59,613 bases of DNA from a virus: positions 1 through 59,613 of IMG/VR virus record IMGVR_UViG_3300031578_000031; one strand, given 5' to 3'. Both the position numbers and the translations under genes were made by a program. Below the pieces are notes generated by a model. The model saw only the letters and a program-made list of their open reading frames with translations. It did no database searches and was not told the DNA's origin. Shown here one piece after another: positions 15,885 to 26,000 of the stretch. Position 1 is the stretch's first letter. The number at the start of each line of letters is the position of its first letter.

Positions 15885-15934
15885 GTGTATAGGTAGGGTG
15901 AAAAACAATTTCGTAAAAATTAAATTTCATCTAT

Positions 15935-17440
15935 ATGTCTTATAGTCCATTTGTAACACCGGGAGGTCAAGATTTATCTCCAAACGCTTTTAGCGATGTA
16001 GGTGGTGGCGTTCAGTCACAAGGCGTAATCAGCCAATACCAAGCATATAAGCCGAATGAGCTTGTGCAAGTGTTCGAGCGTCACAACTACGCTCCGAGCT
16101 TCCGATTGATGCTCAAAACGATGGGATTCCGTAGAGGCTCCTATGCGCCCACTATTGGTCACTACGAGTACCCTTGGCGTAAAAACCTTGTTACCGTAGG
16201 TGCTATCATTACACCTTCCGGCGGACCGGGAACAGATGTAGTAATCGAATTGGATGCTGCCGATATGTATAATGCCGGTGTGAATGTCAATGGAGTTGCT
16301 GCTCAAGCATCTTATCCGATCAAAAATGAAATTCTTATCTTCCAAGATGGTAACGCAGGTTTCATCAAAGACAAGAACACAAGTGTAACTCCTCACCAAC
16401 TTACAATTTCTCCGGTAACGGCAGCTATTGACTTGGTGGCTTCTATCGTTGTAGGTCAATCGTACTTCGTTGCGACTAATGCACATGGAGAAGGTTCAGG
16501 CTTGCCAAAAGGCCGTTTGCCTCGTGTAATCAAATATTCCAACACATTCCAAATCGTAAAAACTGCTGCTTATTCAACGGGTAGTGAGTTGACGAATCAG
16601 ATGTACTTCGAGCCACTTCCGGGCCAACCAGGTTCTTTCTTTGCGAAAGTATCAATGGATGCCATGTATCGCTTTGAGGAGAATTGTGATGGTGCTTTGA
16701 TTTGGGGTAAACAAATTTCCAACGTTGTAGAATTTAATGCTGACCTTGGATTTGATGTACCGGTAACAGGTACAGAAGGTTTGATTGACTTCGCAACGGT
16801 AAATGGAAACAATGATACCTATGTTGTAGGTAACTTCCAATTGGCAGACTTTGATGATATATCTAAATACTATGAGCGTGAACGAATTGGTACTCGTGAC
16901 ATCATGGCATTGCAAGGTATTGACATCAATATTGAGGTTGAGAATACCCTTATTGATATTCTCGATGGTGACTTGGCTGCTATGTTGACCAAAAACTACC
17001 TTTGGGGTGACGGTGTATTCAGTGATGAGTTCCAACCTCAAAACGATGCTGGTACATTTGCCGTAGAGTTCAACTACCGTGCTGTCCGTAAATCCAACTA
17101 CCGTTATTTCTTTAACTTGCTACACATCTTCAATGAAAATGTTGGAGCAGGTGCGAATGGCTACGACTATGCTAACTGGCAGGTGTTGATGCCTATCGGT
17201 TATGCAACGGAGAAACGCTCAGGTACAAGCACACCTACAATTGGTTATGAGTACAAAACACTTGGCAAATATAGCCGTGAAGAGGTTATTGCAAGCTTTA
17301 GTGGTGTTGGTGTTGCCGGTAGCGGTACTCCGTACTCGGTAGCAGTAAATGACAAGGACATTCACAATATGGGTATGGTGACTGAGATCGCCTTTCATGG
17401 TACTTGTGCCAACCATATTACGTTGTCTCGCCCTGCATAA
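15935..17440 (+). CDS. Major capsid protein
   Basis: This 501-residue protein lies directly downstream of the scaffold candidate, with its own 50-base leader and a terminator right after it, as expected for the most abundant virion protein. The N-terminal arm (FVTPGGQDLSPNAFSDVGGG) is followed by mixed alpha/beta sequence consistent with an HK97-type fold with inserted beta domain (PITAAIDLVAS-like and GSGLPKGRLPRVIKYSNT regions). No cleavage site is obvious. It is a likely client of the phage GroEL. Confidence 0.75.
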   Translation: MSYSPFVTPGGQDLSPNAFSDVGGGVQSQGVISQYQAYKPNELVQVFERHNYAPSFRLMLKTMGFRRGSYAPTIGHYEYPWRKNLVTVGAIITPSGGPGTDVVIELDAADMYNAGVNVNGVAAQASYPIKNEILIFQDGNAGFIKDKNTSVTPHQLTISPVTAAIDLVASIVVGQSYFVATNAHGEGSGLPKGRLPRVIKYSNTFQIVKTAAYSTGSELTNQMYFEPLPGQPGSFFAKVSMDAMYRFEENCDGALIWGKQISNVVEFNADLGFDVPVTGTEGLIDFATVNGNNDTYVVGNFQLADFDDISKYYERERIGTRDIMALQGIDINIEVENTLIDILDGDLAAMLTKNYLWGDGVFSDEFQPQNDAGTFAVEFNYRAVRKSNYRYFFNLLHIFNENVGAGANGYDYANWQVLMPIGYATEKRSGTSTPTIGYEYKTLGKYSREEVIASFSGVGVAGSGTPYSVAVNDKDIHNMGMVTEIAFHGTCANHITLSRPA

Positions 17441-17468
17441 TTGAAATAGTCCATGTACTATATATAGT

Positions 17469-17520
17469 CCCACTTCTGCCGTTGTCCAACTAAGGAAGTG
17501 GGCTAATTTTAGTTTAGTTT
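17469..17520 (+). terminator. Terminator after the major capsid gene
   Basis: CCCACTTC (17469-17476) and GAAGTGGG (17495-17502) make a perfect 8-bp stem, extended by TAG/CTA across a one-base bulge. The loop is 18 bases and T-rich DNA (ATTTTAGTTTAGTTTTT) follows. It probably limits read-through so the capsid protein is made in excess. Confidence 0.7.
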
Positions 17521-17544
17521 TTATCATACAAAACAATTGTTCAA

Positions 17545-18834
17545 ATGGGTTTAATTATTAACGGAAATATCAATGGGAAATCATATTCCGACCAAATGGT
17601 ATCGGCAGATGAAGTCCTTGAAATATTCAAACTAAAAGAGGAATTTGCTCGCTTAGGTAAAGTTTTAAGATTTGACTTAGATGAGTCGAAGCTTAAAAAA
17701 GCAGGAGGGGAAATTCTGCATCCACAACAAGAAGCTATTATGTGTACTACCAATGGTACGATAAATGGTGATAATTTTGAGTTGATTTATTTTAAAACTC
17801 GTACTCGTATAAGTTCGCCTTCAAAAGGAACAGGAGTAGAGTATAACTTAAATCCTCGAAAGATTCTGATTGTAGGGATGTCTCACATGGTAAATTTGAT
17901 GGATAATAAAGAGATGGGTGTCTTTATGTATCTACATCAATCTTGTGTAGAATCTCCGGTACGCCATATTGGTAGCCGAGTTATCTATACGGTCCATGAC
18001 AGTGAAAGAAAGTCCAAAGAGGCTTTCAAGAAGAATCGTCTTATCATGGATGTTTATGAGGAATTGATGAAAGGGAATATTATGGACCTACGCCTTAAAG
18101 CTCAAGGCTTACGCTTAGGTAATATGACCAAAAAAGAGGATGATATTGTTCGGATGGAATTAGTTGCTCATTTCGAGAAAATGAAGCAACAGGGCAAAAT
18201 GAACAAATTTATTGAAGAGTTCAATGCACCTTATTCTATGTTCACCGGATTGGTGATGGAAGCTATCAACCGAGCTATCTTGCAACAGAAGCAAGGTAAG
18301 GGGAGGTTTGAGTACGTTTGGGGGCCTGGAACAGACATGGAAGGCAATGTTGCTTGTGTAGTTCCTGCCGGAGAACAGCCCGTAGAAGCTCTTATCAAAT
18401 ACGCACACGGTAATTATGAGTATTTCTTGTCGAAAATTGACGGGGAGATTCAAAAAGACAAAAAGCGTGAAAAACTTGGCAGCTATTTGGAGCGCATCAA
18501 AAATCGAATGAACGAGCCTAACGAAATCACCGATGAGGAGATTGTGGAAATTGAAGCACTATCTGCTTACGAAATGGGTATTCCTGAGCTGATCGTATCT
18601 GCAGTTGAGCATGATTGCATTGAATATAATCGCAAGACTAAAGAGGTTTACCTTGTAGCAAAGGGAGAGTTGGAAGAGGATGCTTGCTTTATTCCGAAAG
18701 AAGGAGAGGATTGGAAAGAAGCTTTTACTGACTTTTTGAATGATGATAAAAATAGTGACTTGCTGAAGACTATTCGACAAAAGCTAAATGGGCATTTGTC
18801 TTTGTCCAAGAAAAAAGCAAAAAGTAAGAAGTAA
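17545..18834 (+). CDS. Probable virion protein, unknown
   Basis: This 429-residue protein is not recognised. The N-terminal half is mixed, with a beta-rich start (GLIINGNINGKSYSDQMVSADEV). The C-terminal half is helical and charged, ending in a Lys-rich tail (SLSKKKAKSKK). It lies between the capsid terminator and a run of connector genes, so a capsid-associated or internal role is likely. The basic tail could contact DNA. Confidence 0.55.
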   Translation: MGLIINGNINGKSYSDQMVSADEVLEIFKLKEEFARLGKVLRFDLDESKLKKAGGEILHPQQEAIMCTTNGTINGDNFELIYFKTRTRISSPSKGTGVEYNLNPRKILIVGMSHMVNLMDNKEMGVFMYLHQSCVESPVRHIGSRVIYTVHDSERKSKEAFKKNRLIMDVYEELMKGNIMDLRLKAQGLRLGNMTKKEDDIVRMELVAHFEKMKQQGKMNKFIEEFNAPYSMFTGLVMEAINRAILQQKQGKGRFEYVWGPGTDMEGNVACVVPAGEQPVEALIKYAHGNYEYFLSKIDGEIQKDKKREKLGSYLERIKNRMNEPNEITDEEIVEIEALSAYEMGIPELIVSAVEHDCIEYNRKTKEVYLVAKGELEEDACFIPKEGEDWKEAFTDFLNDDKNSDLLKTIRQKLNGHLSLSKKKAKSKK

Positions 18835-18850
18835 CTAAAACGAAATACTA

Positions 18851-20437
18851 ATGGCATTTAATCCAAGTGCGGTATTCAATCTCTTAGAAGGGAATGTGAA
18901 TTACCGGAAAATTGAGGCTCAAATTACAGCAGTCCCTACGCCGGGATTAGATGCCTATAATGTGTACTATCAAGTAGATGGCCCGATTGCGCCAATGAAG
19001 GTCCCCAACTTTGGGGTTCCTGATGGAGTCCTAAATAGCGGAAATCCAACGGCAATTATGCCGTTGGTTAATCTTCCGTTAGATTCAAGTGGAAGTACAT
19101 TAGAAGGCCTTTATAAATTGACATATTGGATAGAAGATGTTTCTATTCCAGGTATCTATACAGAGGTAGTTTCTTCAATCAATTTGGATGTATTAAAAGA
19201 AGGGCCTGAAGATTGCCGGATACAAGGGAATATTCAATTTGAAGTGGATTGTGTATGTTATCGGATAACCATTACGGATAGAACTTTTTATGGAAGTCCG
19301 AATGAAGTTACACTTGATTTTCGGACGATGACCATCATCTATCCAACTATCCCCGGCCAAGCAACACCTACTCCGGATGCCACTACTGACATTACGCTTA
19401 CGGTAGGATTTGATTACAGTAATGTAACCTATATCGTAAACTTGCTATCAGAATACCATCACCAAAATGAAGATGGGACAATTATAGTAAGGGAGAATTT
19501 GGTAGCTCAATTTAGCCAAAAAGTTGTGTGCGACTTTAACTTATGTAAGTTAATTGCGTGTATTACTGAAGCATTAGTGAAGCTTGAACACAAAGCTGCC
19601 CGATTGGGTGGGTATCCTAACCTTCCAATCGAAGAAAGGGACCTATTACAGCAGTTGTATGAGAATTGGATGCTAATGTCTATGGCCCGTGAATGCGGTG
19701 ACTATAAGAAGGTATATGACATCTATAATCGCATTTCCGAATTGGTGAATTGCGACTGTGGTTGTGGAGACAAAGGACCAAGGGGCAATACAGAACATCC
19801 AATACCGGTATCCCCTTCTTGCGGTGGAGCCGGAGGAAATATTACGCAAATAAACGGCACATTGCCGGTGGTAGTAAATCAAGCAGGTCAAACGGCTGTT
19901 ATCAGCTTAGACCCTTCATTTATTGCTGCTGCATTAGCGGATACAGTTGGATTACTTGGTGTTACTGTAAATGTAGGATCAGCAGCGTATTTAACGGCTA
20001 CGCCAAATACTCCAACAGCAGGGAATACAGAATTAGCTTTTAATCCTTCGGCAGTCGGATGGAGTGCTTGGACGGTTCTTGATGATAGCTATGTAACTCA
20101 AGTAGCATCTATAATTAGATACTCTACGGTTCCAATGCCTGTCCGTTATGCTTTGAATACCTTTACTGGACAAATGAAAGTAGATGGACAATTTGAGGCT
20201 CTTCTATATTTCTCACCAATATGTCTAAATGTAGATATAGAAATTATATTACCGGCAGGTGTTAGAGTTGGTATGCCAATATCTGCGTTTAATAGCACCG
20301 GGGACTGTGTTGGATACGTAGCTCTTGTAAATTCATTTGGAGGTGCCCCTACGGATTATCGTATGTTTTTCTATCCTAATGCAGCATTCGTTCCGGCGAG
20401 TGTTATTTCAATAAACGGAATTTTCAACATAAACTAA
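18851..20437 (+). CDS. Probable structural protein with beta-rich domains
   Basis: This 528-residue protein is unrecognised. Residues 1-200 look like beta-sandwich modules (for example TPGLDAYNVYYQVDGPIAP and DITLTVGFDYSNVTYIVN). A helical middle region follows (KLIACITEALVKLEHKAARLGGYP, LLQQLYENWMLMSMARE) with a Cys cluster NCDCGCGDKG, perhaps a metal site. The Gly/Ser/Thr-rich C-terminal third (GAGGNITQINGTLPVVVN) resembles fibre or head-decoration proteins. It probably forms a capsid decoration or collar fibre. Confidence 0.5.
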   Translation: MAFNPSAVFNLLEGNVNYRKIEAQITAVPTPGLDAYNVYYQVDGPIAPMKVPNFGVPDGVLNSGNPTAIMPLVNLPLDSSGSTLEGLYKLTYWIEDVSIPGIYTEVVSSINLDVLKEGPEDCRIQGNIQFEVDCVCYRITITDRTFYGSPNEVTLDFRTMTIIYPTIPGQATPTPDATTDITLTVGFDYSNVTYIVNLLSEYHHQNEDGTIIVRENLVAQFSQKVVCDFNLCKLIACITEALVKLEHKAARLGGYPNLPIEERDLLQQLYENWMLMSMARECGDYKKVYDIYNRISELVNCDCGCGDKGPRGNTEHPIPVSPSCGGAGGNITQINGTLPVVVNQAGQTAVISLDPSFIAAALADTVGLLGVTVNVGSAAYLTATPNTPTAGNTELAFNPSAVGWSAWTVLDDSYVTQVASIIRYSTVPMPVRYALNTFTGQMKVDGQFEALLYFSPICLNVDIEIILPAGVRVGMPISAFNSTGDCVGYVALVNSFGGAPTDYRMFFYPNAAFVPASVISINGIFNIN

Positions 20438-20438
20438 T

Positions 20439-20846
20439 ATGGAGCCTTGGAAAGATTATATTGGGAATGATTCAGGTGTATTAGTTTTAATGCGTCCGGA
20501 AACTGCCAATGGAGCTATTTTGACTGACGACTATCTTGGTACAATAGGATTATTGTCAGGGATGGCATTGCCCAATATGAAAAAGCAGTTGGCCGAATCA
20601 TTTGGTATCTTCACAAACTCGACAGAGAAGAAGGCATTTTTCTATGGGAAAATAAAATCGACTACCTTTCGACTTGATGTTGCGGAGTATTTCTTTGTAA
20701 ATAAAATCTATTATAACCCATCTACGGACCAAGCTTCTGTACTTCAACTTTTGCAAGAGAATGATTTCAATACATTCTTAACAGATGTGAATACGGTAGA
20801 GTTGACAGCAGGGAACGGGGCAGACTTTTTGAATTATTTACTATGA
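20439..20846 (+). CDS. Hypothetical virion-cluster protein
   Basis: This 135-residue protein is unrecognised, soluble and without repeats. It lies between the beta-rich structural gene and the first connector gene and overlaps the latter by four bases (ATGA). Small proteins at this point are often head completion or stopper proteins, but no sequence feature proves it. Confidence 0.5.
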   Translation: MEPWKDYIGNDSGVLVLMRPETANGAILTDDYLGTIGLLSGMALPNMKKQLAESFGIFTNSTEKKAFFYGKIKSTTFRLDVAEYFFVNKIYYNPSTDQASVLQLLQENDFNTFLTDVNTVELTAGNGADFLNYLL

Positions 20847-21538
20847 TAAATGTTCAATACATATTTGAGGCCACTAATGACTTGACACGAAAGAACAATG
20901 CCGGTTATACATCCTCAGAGGAGTTTAACCGGCATTTGAATCAATGCCAAGATATGCTTATGCGCTATTACTATAAATTATTTGAGGAGTCTCAAATAAT
21001 TGTAGATAGCCTACTGCCTTTTTTAAAGGAAGTTCAATTGACGATTGGCACCAAAGGTGTAGTCCAGTTGCCGGTAGATTATCGGTACAGATTAGAAGTT
21101 GGATACTTGGAGATACTGAATGCAGGGTGCGAAGGAGGTGCCCCTAATGTGAAGCCAAAGCCTATGCATTATTTGGCTGCCAATGAGGTGATAGAAACCC
21201 TATCATCCCCTATCAGAAAACCAAGTAAAGCTAAGGGAATTTATAAACATACATTTGTCAACGATGCAATGTATGTTTACCCAATAGACTTAACCGGATA
21301 TGTGAATTTCAAGTATATTGCAGATCCAATTCAAGCTGCATACAATACAACTGTTGATACTGTAAATAGGATAGAAGTGTACGATTCAGCAACTTCGGTT
21401 AATTTACAATGGAATGAGCAAGATAGAGATAATTTAGTTGATTTGTTATTGCTAATGAAAGGCATAAGCATTAGGGAATCAGCATTGACACAATGGGTTG
21501 CCCAAAAGAATCAGTATCTATCAAATAAACAACCATGA
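20843..21538 (+). CDS. Head-tail connector (adaptor-like) protein
   Basis: This 231-residue protein has an N-terminal helical bundle (SSEEFNRHLNQCQDMLMRYYYKLFEESQ) followed by a beta region (VQLTIGTKGVVQLPVDYRYRLEVGYLEIL) and a C-terminal helix. The order helix, then LPxDYRYRxEV, resembles the adaptor rings that bind under podovirus portals. The same order recurs in the 287-residue protein at 22206 (VDLPRDFQTMGKVGV), suggesting the two are distant paralogues forming successive rings. Confidence 0.5.
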   Translation: MINVQYIFEATNDLTRKNNAGYTSSEEFNRHLNQCQDMLMRYYYKLFEESQIIVDSLLPFLKEVQLTIGTKGVVQLPVDYRYRLEVGYLEILNAGCEGGAPNVKPKPMHYLAANEVIETLSSPIRKPSKAKGIYKHTFVNDAMYVYPIDLTGYVNFKYIADPIQAAYNTTVDTVNRIEVYDSATSVNLQWNEQDRDNLVDLLLLMKGISIRESALTQWVAQKNQYLSNKQP

Positions 21539-22206
21539 CAAAAGGTGAAATGGTAGAGTTGGTTTATCTGTACGTTTCAGGTGGCCAATTGAATGCCGAC
21601 ATAAATATTAAACGAGAAGATATTTCAGCGATGTTAGCACCGGCTGTTAATCTTATCGTATTGAGGGAAACCCGAATCCGGAAACAGGAAGAACGCTCCA
21701 TGTGGGAGGGAAGTTCTACTGGGGTGGATTCAGACTTTTTAGCGACCTTTTATTTGGACGTTTTGTATGACGAGGAGCGGTGCTTACGATACATTGAACC
21801 CATTGTTAGAGTAGTACCGTTACCTTTTAATCGAGGGATAAATACAATCGCATCCATGAATGGGGAGATTGAATTTAAGGGTCTAAAAAGCCAATATGAG
21901 GATCATGGATTACATGGTGTATTGAGGAATGTTACTCGTTATTGGTTTGAGCGAATTGGAGAGAAGCAGATTATCTTTTTTAAGAACATCCCCGAAATCG
22001 TAAAAAAAGTCATTCTAAAAGCTGTAATTTCAGCAAATGACCTTGGGGAGGATGACGAGATACCGGTGCCTTCAGGTACAGAATTTGAAGTATTGCAACT
22101 ACTTCAAGGATGGTTCTCAGGAGAGAAGCAAGTGCCGGAGGATTTGAGAAATAATAATAGCGATGGAAGTGCGCCAATAAACATTCAGAAAAACCCAATT
22201 AGATAA
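21535..22206 (+). CDS. Probable connector or tail protein
   Basis: This 223-residue protein is unrecognised. It is coupled by overlaps to its neighbours (ATGA at 21535, TAATG at 22206). Mixed alpha/beta sequence with no membrane segment and no enzyme motif is visible. Its place between two adaptor-like proteins points to a head-tail joining role. Confidence 0.5.
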   Translation: MTKGEMVELVYLYVSGGQLNADINIKREDISAMLAPAVNLIVLRETRIRKQEERSMWEGSSTGVDSDFLATFYLDVLYDEERCLRYIEPIVRVVPLPFNRGINTIASMNGEIEFKGLKSQYEDHGLHGVLRNVTRYWFERIGEKQIIFFKNIPEIVKKVILKAVISANDLGEDDEIPVPSGTEFEVLQLLQGWFSGEKQVPEDLRNNNSDGSAPINIQKNPIR

Positions 22207-23069
22207 TGGCAGGAATACCAAAGAAAAACTTACCTCGCCAAGATGCTGAGGCGTTCAGAACATTCTACGATACCGTTGTAGATATTTGTTCATATATGGG
22301 GGATGATGAGGCTAAGACCTTATTTATCAAGGTGTCTCGATTCCTACGCCTTGCATTGGAAGAGTTGAATTTATATCTATTTGTGCATGGAGTGAAATCT
22401 GTGGTATTAAAAATCAATGATAACATGACCGTTGATTTGCCAAGAGATTTTCAGACTATGGGCAAAGTTGGGGTGTGTTGTAGTAATGGAACCATCCGTT
22501 TTATAGGAAGGAATGACAAATTGTGTGCGCCAAAAGATGTTCCTCTATTTGAATGTTGCGACTGCAATAAAGGCGTAAAAACTGAGGAAGAATTAAGTGC
22601 ATTGGTGGCTCCGGAAGAGTGCTGTGCTGCTTGCACCTTCCATAATGTAGAAGGGATAGGCAAGTCGAGACTCGGCAGTGAGCTTGGCATCAATGGCCTA
22701 TACCATAATTACCTGTATGGGTACAATCCTCAGATGTTCAGAAATGGGACTTATCGACTTGACGAGACCAATCATAGAATTATCCTTGGGGATGGTTGTG
22801 ATACCATGCCTGGGAAAGAGATTATTGTAGAGTACAATGCAGCAATGACGGATGATAGATATGACTTGATTCCAATTAAAGCAGTCCCTACGCTTATGTA
22901 TAAGACTGCTGCAATGATTAAGGCTAATAAGAATCCAAATGCGTCTAACTTTGAGTTTAGACAATTTAAGGTTCATTACCGACAATTGAAAAAAACATAC
23001 GAAACATGGACCTTGGAAGATCTTGTAGCTTCCCTTCGGAAGGGATACAGGTCGTCCCCTAAAAGATAG
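22206..23069 (+). CDS. Cysteine-rich connector (adaptor-like) protein
   Basis: This 287-residue protein has the helical N-terminus plus VDLPRDFQTMGKVGV strand seen in the other adaptor-like protein. Between about 90 and 150 it has a Cys-rich insertion (FECCDCNKG ... EECCAACTF) that could bind a metal or stabilise the ring after release. The C-terminal part (KEIIVEYNAAMTDDRYDLIPI, then helices) is like other podovirus connector proteins. Confidence 0.5.
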   Translation: MAGIPKKNLPRQDAEAFRTFYDTVVDICSYMGDDEAKTLFIKVSRFLRLALEELNLYLFVHGVKSVVLKINDNMTVDLPRDFQTMGKVGVCCSNGTIRFIGRNDKLCAPKDVPLFECCDCNKGVKTEEELSALVAPEECCAACTFHNVEGIGKSRLGSELGINGLYHNYLYGYNPQMFRNGTYRLDETNHRIILGDGCDTMPGKEIIVEYNAAMTDDRYDLIPIKAVPTLMYKTAAMIKANKNPNASNFEFRQFKVHYRQLKKTYETWTLEDLVASLRKGYRSSPKR

Positions 23070-23074
23070 CGATT

Positions 23075-26000
23075 ATGGCAATGCCGGAAGAACACTTAAA
23101 TAAGCCAAATATTTTCATTGGTGGCCTCAATCTTGATGACGATAAGCACTTGATTGAGGCTACTGATATGGTAGATGCGCTAAACATCCGTAACTTGATG
23201 GGTGGAGTCAATGGAGCTACTACTAACATGAAGGGGAATGTCTTGATTGACAATCCGGAGCTTCCGGCAGGGGTAAACACTGTTATCGGAGTATGTGAAG
23301 ATAAGAGGGAGACAAGTGTGATGTACTTTGTACACAATAGCAATGGAGACCATACTATCTTTCGATATTATCCAACAAAAACAGCTATTAACCCAAATGG
23401 GGAGATAGAATTAGTCATGAAGGGCCAAGCCCTTAATTTCAATCTTGACTGGAAGGCACATTCGTCAAGATTTATTGATAGCAAATATCTATATTGGATT
23501 GATGTGTTTAGCGATCAGGATGCTATTGAAGGCAATCCTCCTCGAAAAATAAATGCTGTAAAAGGCAATATCGTAGGTAAGTTACTTGAATATGAGCTTT
23601 TTGCAGGACTTCCAAATCAAGGCCAATTTGCTGCGTCTCCTGGTGACGGGAATCAGGTAAAGGTTGAAGTGTATGACAGGGCAACGGCTACGCTTATTGC
23701 TGGATTCAATACCCTTCCTGCTACGTTGGCAGGGTATCAAGATGACCCTTATGGATTTTTAGACTACATAGCTACTCAGACAAATTCAAGCTTGAGTACA
23801 TGGGTAGAAGCGGAATATTGCGATGAGTGCCGAGTGACGTTTGTAATGAAGCAAGCAACAACTTATCTTCTTATCAGCGAAACTAATCCACCTACCCCAC
23901 TCGTAAATATCATGTTTGTCCGGTTGAATCATTATCCGGATACAATTCGATTGGAGCATATAGATGTTTTGAAATGGCCTCCGCATTGCGAGCTAACATC
24001 AAGATACATTGTCGATACTGAATTTTCTGCAAACAATGTTAATCAAAGTATATTCCAATTCCGAGTAAGGTATTGGTATGATGATGGGGAGAAGAGTGCT
24101 TGGGGCCCAATCTCCTTATTGGCATTGCCAATTGATAAATCGGGCAAATTCCTTAGTGGATTGAATGCTATTGAGTTGAATTTCACTGATGAAAGACTCA
24201 ATGATGTAGATTCATTGAATATAATCAGGAAGGTAGAAATAGCTTTCCGTGAAGGTAATTTGGGTGACTTTAGAAGCATGGAAACATTGTCTCCATGTGA
24301 GATAGGTATAAATACCCAATTATACTATTTCCGAAACGATAAGCTATATTCGATAATCCAAAGTGATGACATTAACACGGATGGCCAATCCCAATCATTG
24401 AAGCTATTTGATTCTGTACCTCGAATTTCCGGGGCTATGGAGACGATGGCAGACTTGAAAGGGAATAATAGATTGTTCTATGGGGCCAATCTTGAAAACT
24501 ACAATGGAGTAGAATGCCTTGACCTGAAATGGCAACTTGGGACTAATCCTGAAGATGAGTGTTTTATAAATATAACAGGAAGAGTAGATATTACATACCT
24601 TCCATTTGATAATAATGATGGATATTTCAGAACGAGAGATGCTGACGATACCGTTATAAGTGGATTTGTAGTTTACTTGGCAGGGACTACATATTACGGG
24701 ATAAGCGAAAGTTTTGAAGTTCCTGCTGTGGTTACACCTACGGGAGAGTTTGAAATTAAAAATGTTCCAAAAGGCGTTTATGTTATGCGTGTCGCAAATT
24801 ACAGATGTAGATTTGACGATACAAAAGGTCAAATATATAACTTAAATAATGGCATAGCATGGCAACGGACTTCTGCTGCTGTACTAAATTGTGCCGGGTC
24901 AAATGCTGCTACCGGATGGCCATACGAACGTGTTATTGATTTAACAGGTGTTGTAGGAAATACGTTTGATTTACTTACAGAAGTAGGATTTGGACCAATA
25001 GAAGTGATAAACTTAGAAAGGGGTACATTCCCATTAGCAGCATGGGGCTTAGGAGAGTATTATGTTTACGACAATGATGCTTTAGCAAGTACGAATGAAG
25101 AGCGACTTGGTTCTATTGCCGTAGAACGGCAGTTAGTTAGATTTACGGCAGGAAGAGCCGTTCCCGGAACAGACCCATATCCTGATTTTAATTTTCCACA
25201 AGCACTAACAGACCCATTTGTTCCACCTACTTCGGTATATGGCAACATGGTAACAGACCACAATGGCTTTGTATGGGCTATGTGGGCCACTCCTGGCAAC
25301 CCTCAATCAATAAACCAATTTCATGTTGAAGTTGCAGATGTATGTGGTGTTGGGACAAGATTTTTAGAAGATGGGAATGCAGTGTTATTCCGAGGGGGAT
25401 TAACTGCTTTGTATGCGGATACAGAATCTAATGTAAGTGGTGCCCTTAGACCATTATTAGGTTCTCCTGCACAAGATTCGAGTGAAGTTGCATTGCAGCT
25501 TATTCTATACAATACCGATGTAGAGTTTACAGAAAAAAACAAAACGATAATTAACGGAAATTCTGTTGAGACGACTAACACACCGGTCCCTGATGTATTA
25601 TTTTTTTATACAAGGAATGGTCGTCAACAATTTACGGATGTTACAGGCGGATATTCTATATCAGTATATTGTCCTTACGATTCTTTTGGAAGAAATGATG
25701 ATACCCTTTGGGCAACATATCCTACGGATAATTGCTACGAATATCCACCTGCTCCGGCATCCCAAGTGCCTAATATTTCTGACTTCTGTACAAATCCGTA
25801 TGATATTGAAAATCCATTCAATGCAACACTTGTTATCTTCCCCTTTCTTGGAGCGATAGTCCAATTTGCTCGATACCTTAAATCAGGTGGAGTTTATAGG
25901 ACCGGAGTAGTCTATGAAGACAGGGGTAATAGAAAATGTACAGTAGTTGAAGGCGATACGTTCCGCATTCCATTCTTTACCGAAATAGGAGATTTTAAGA

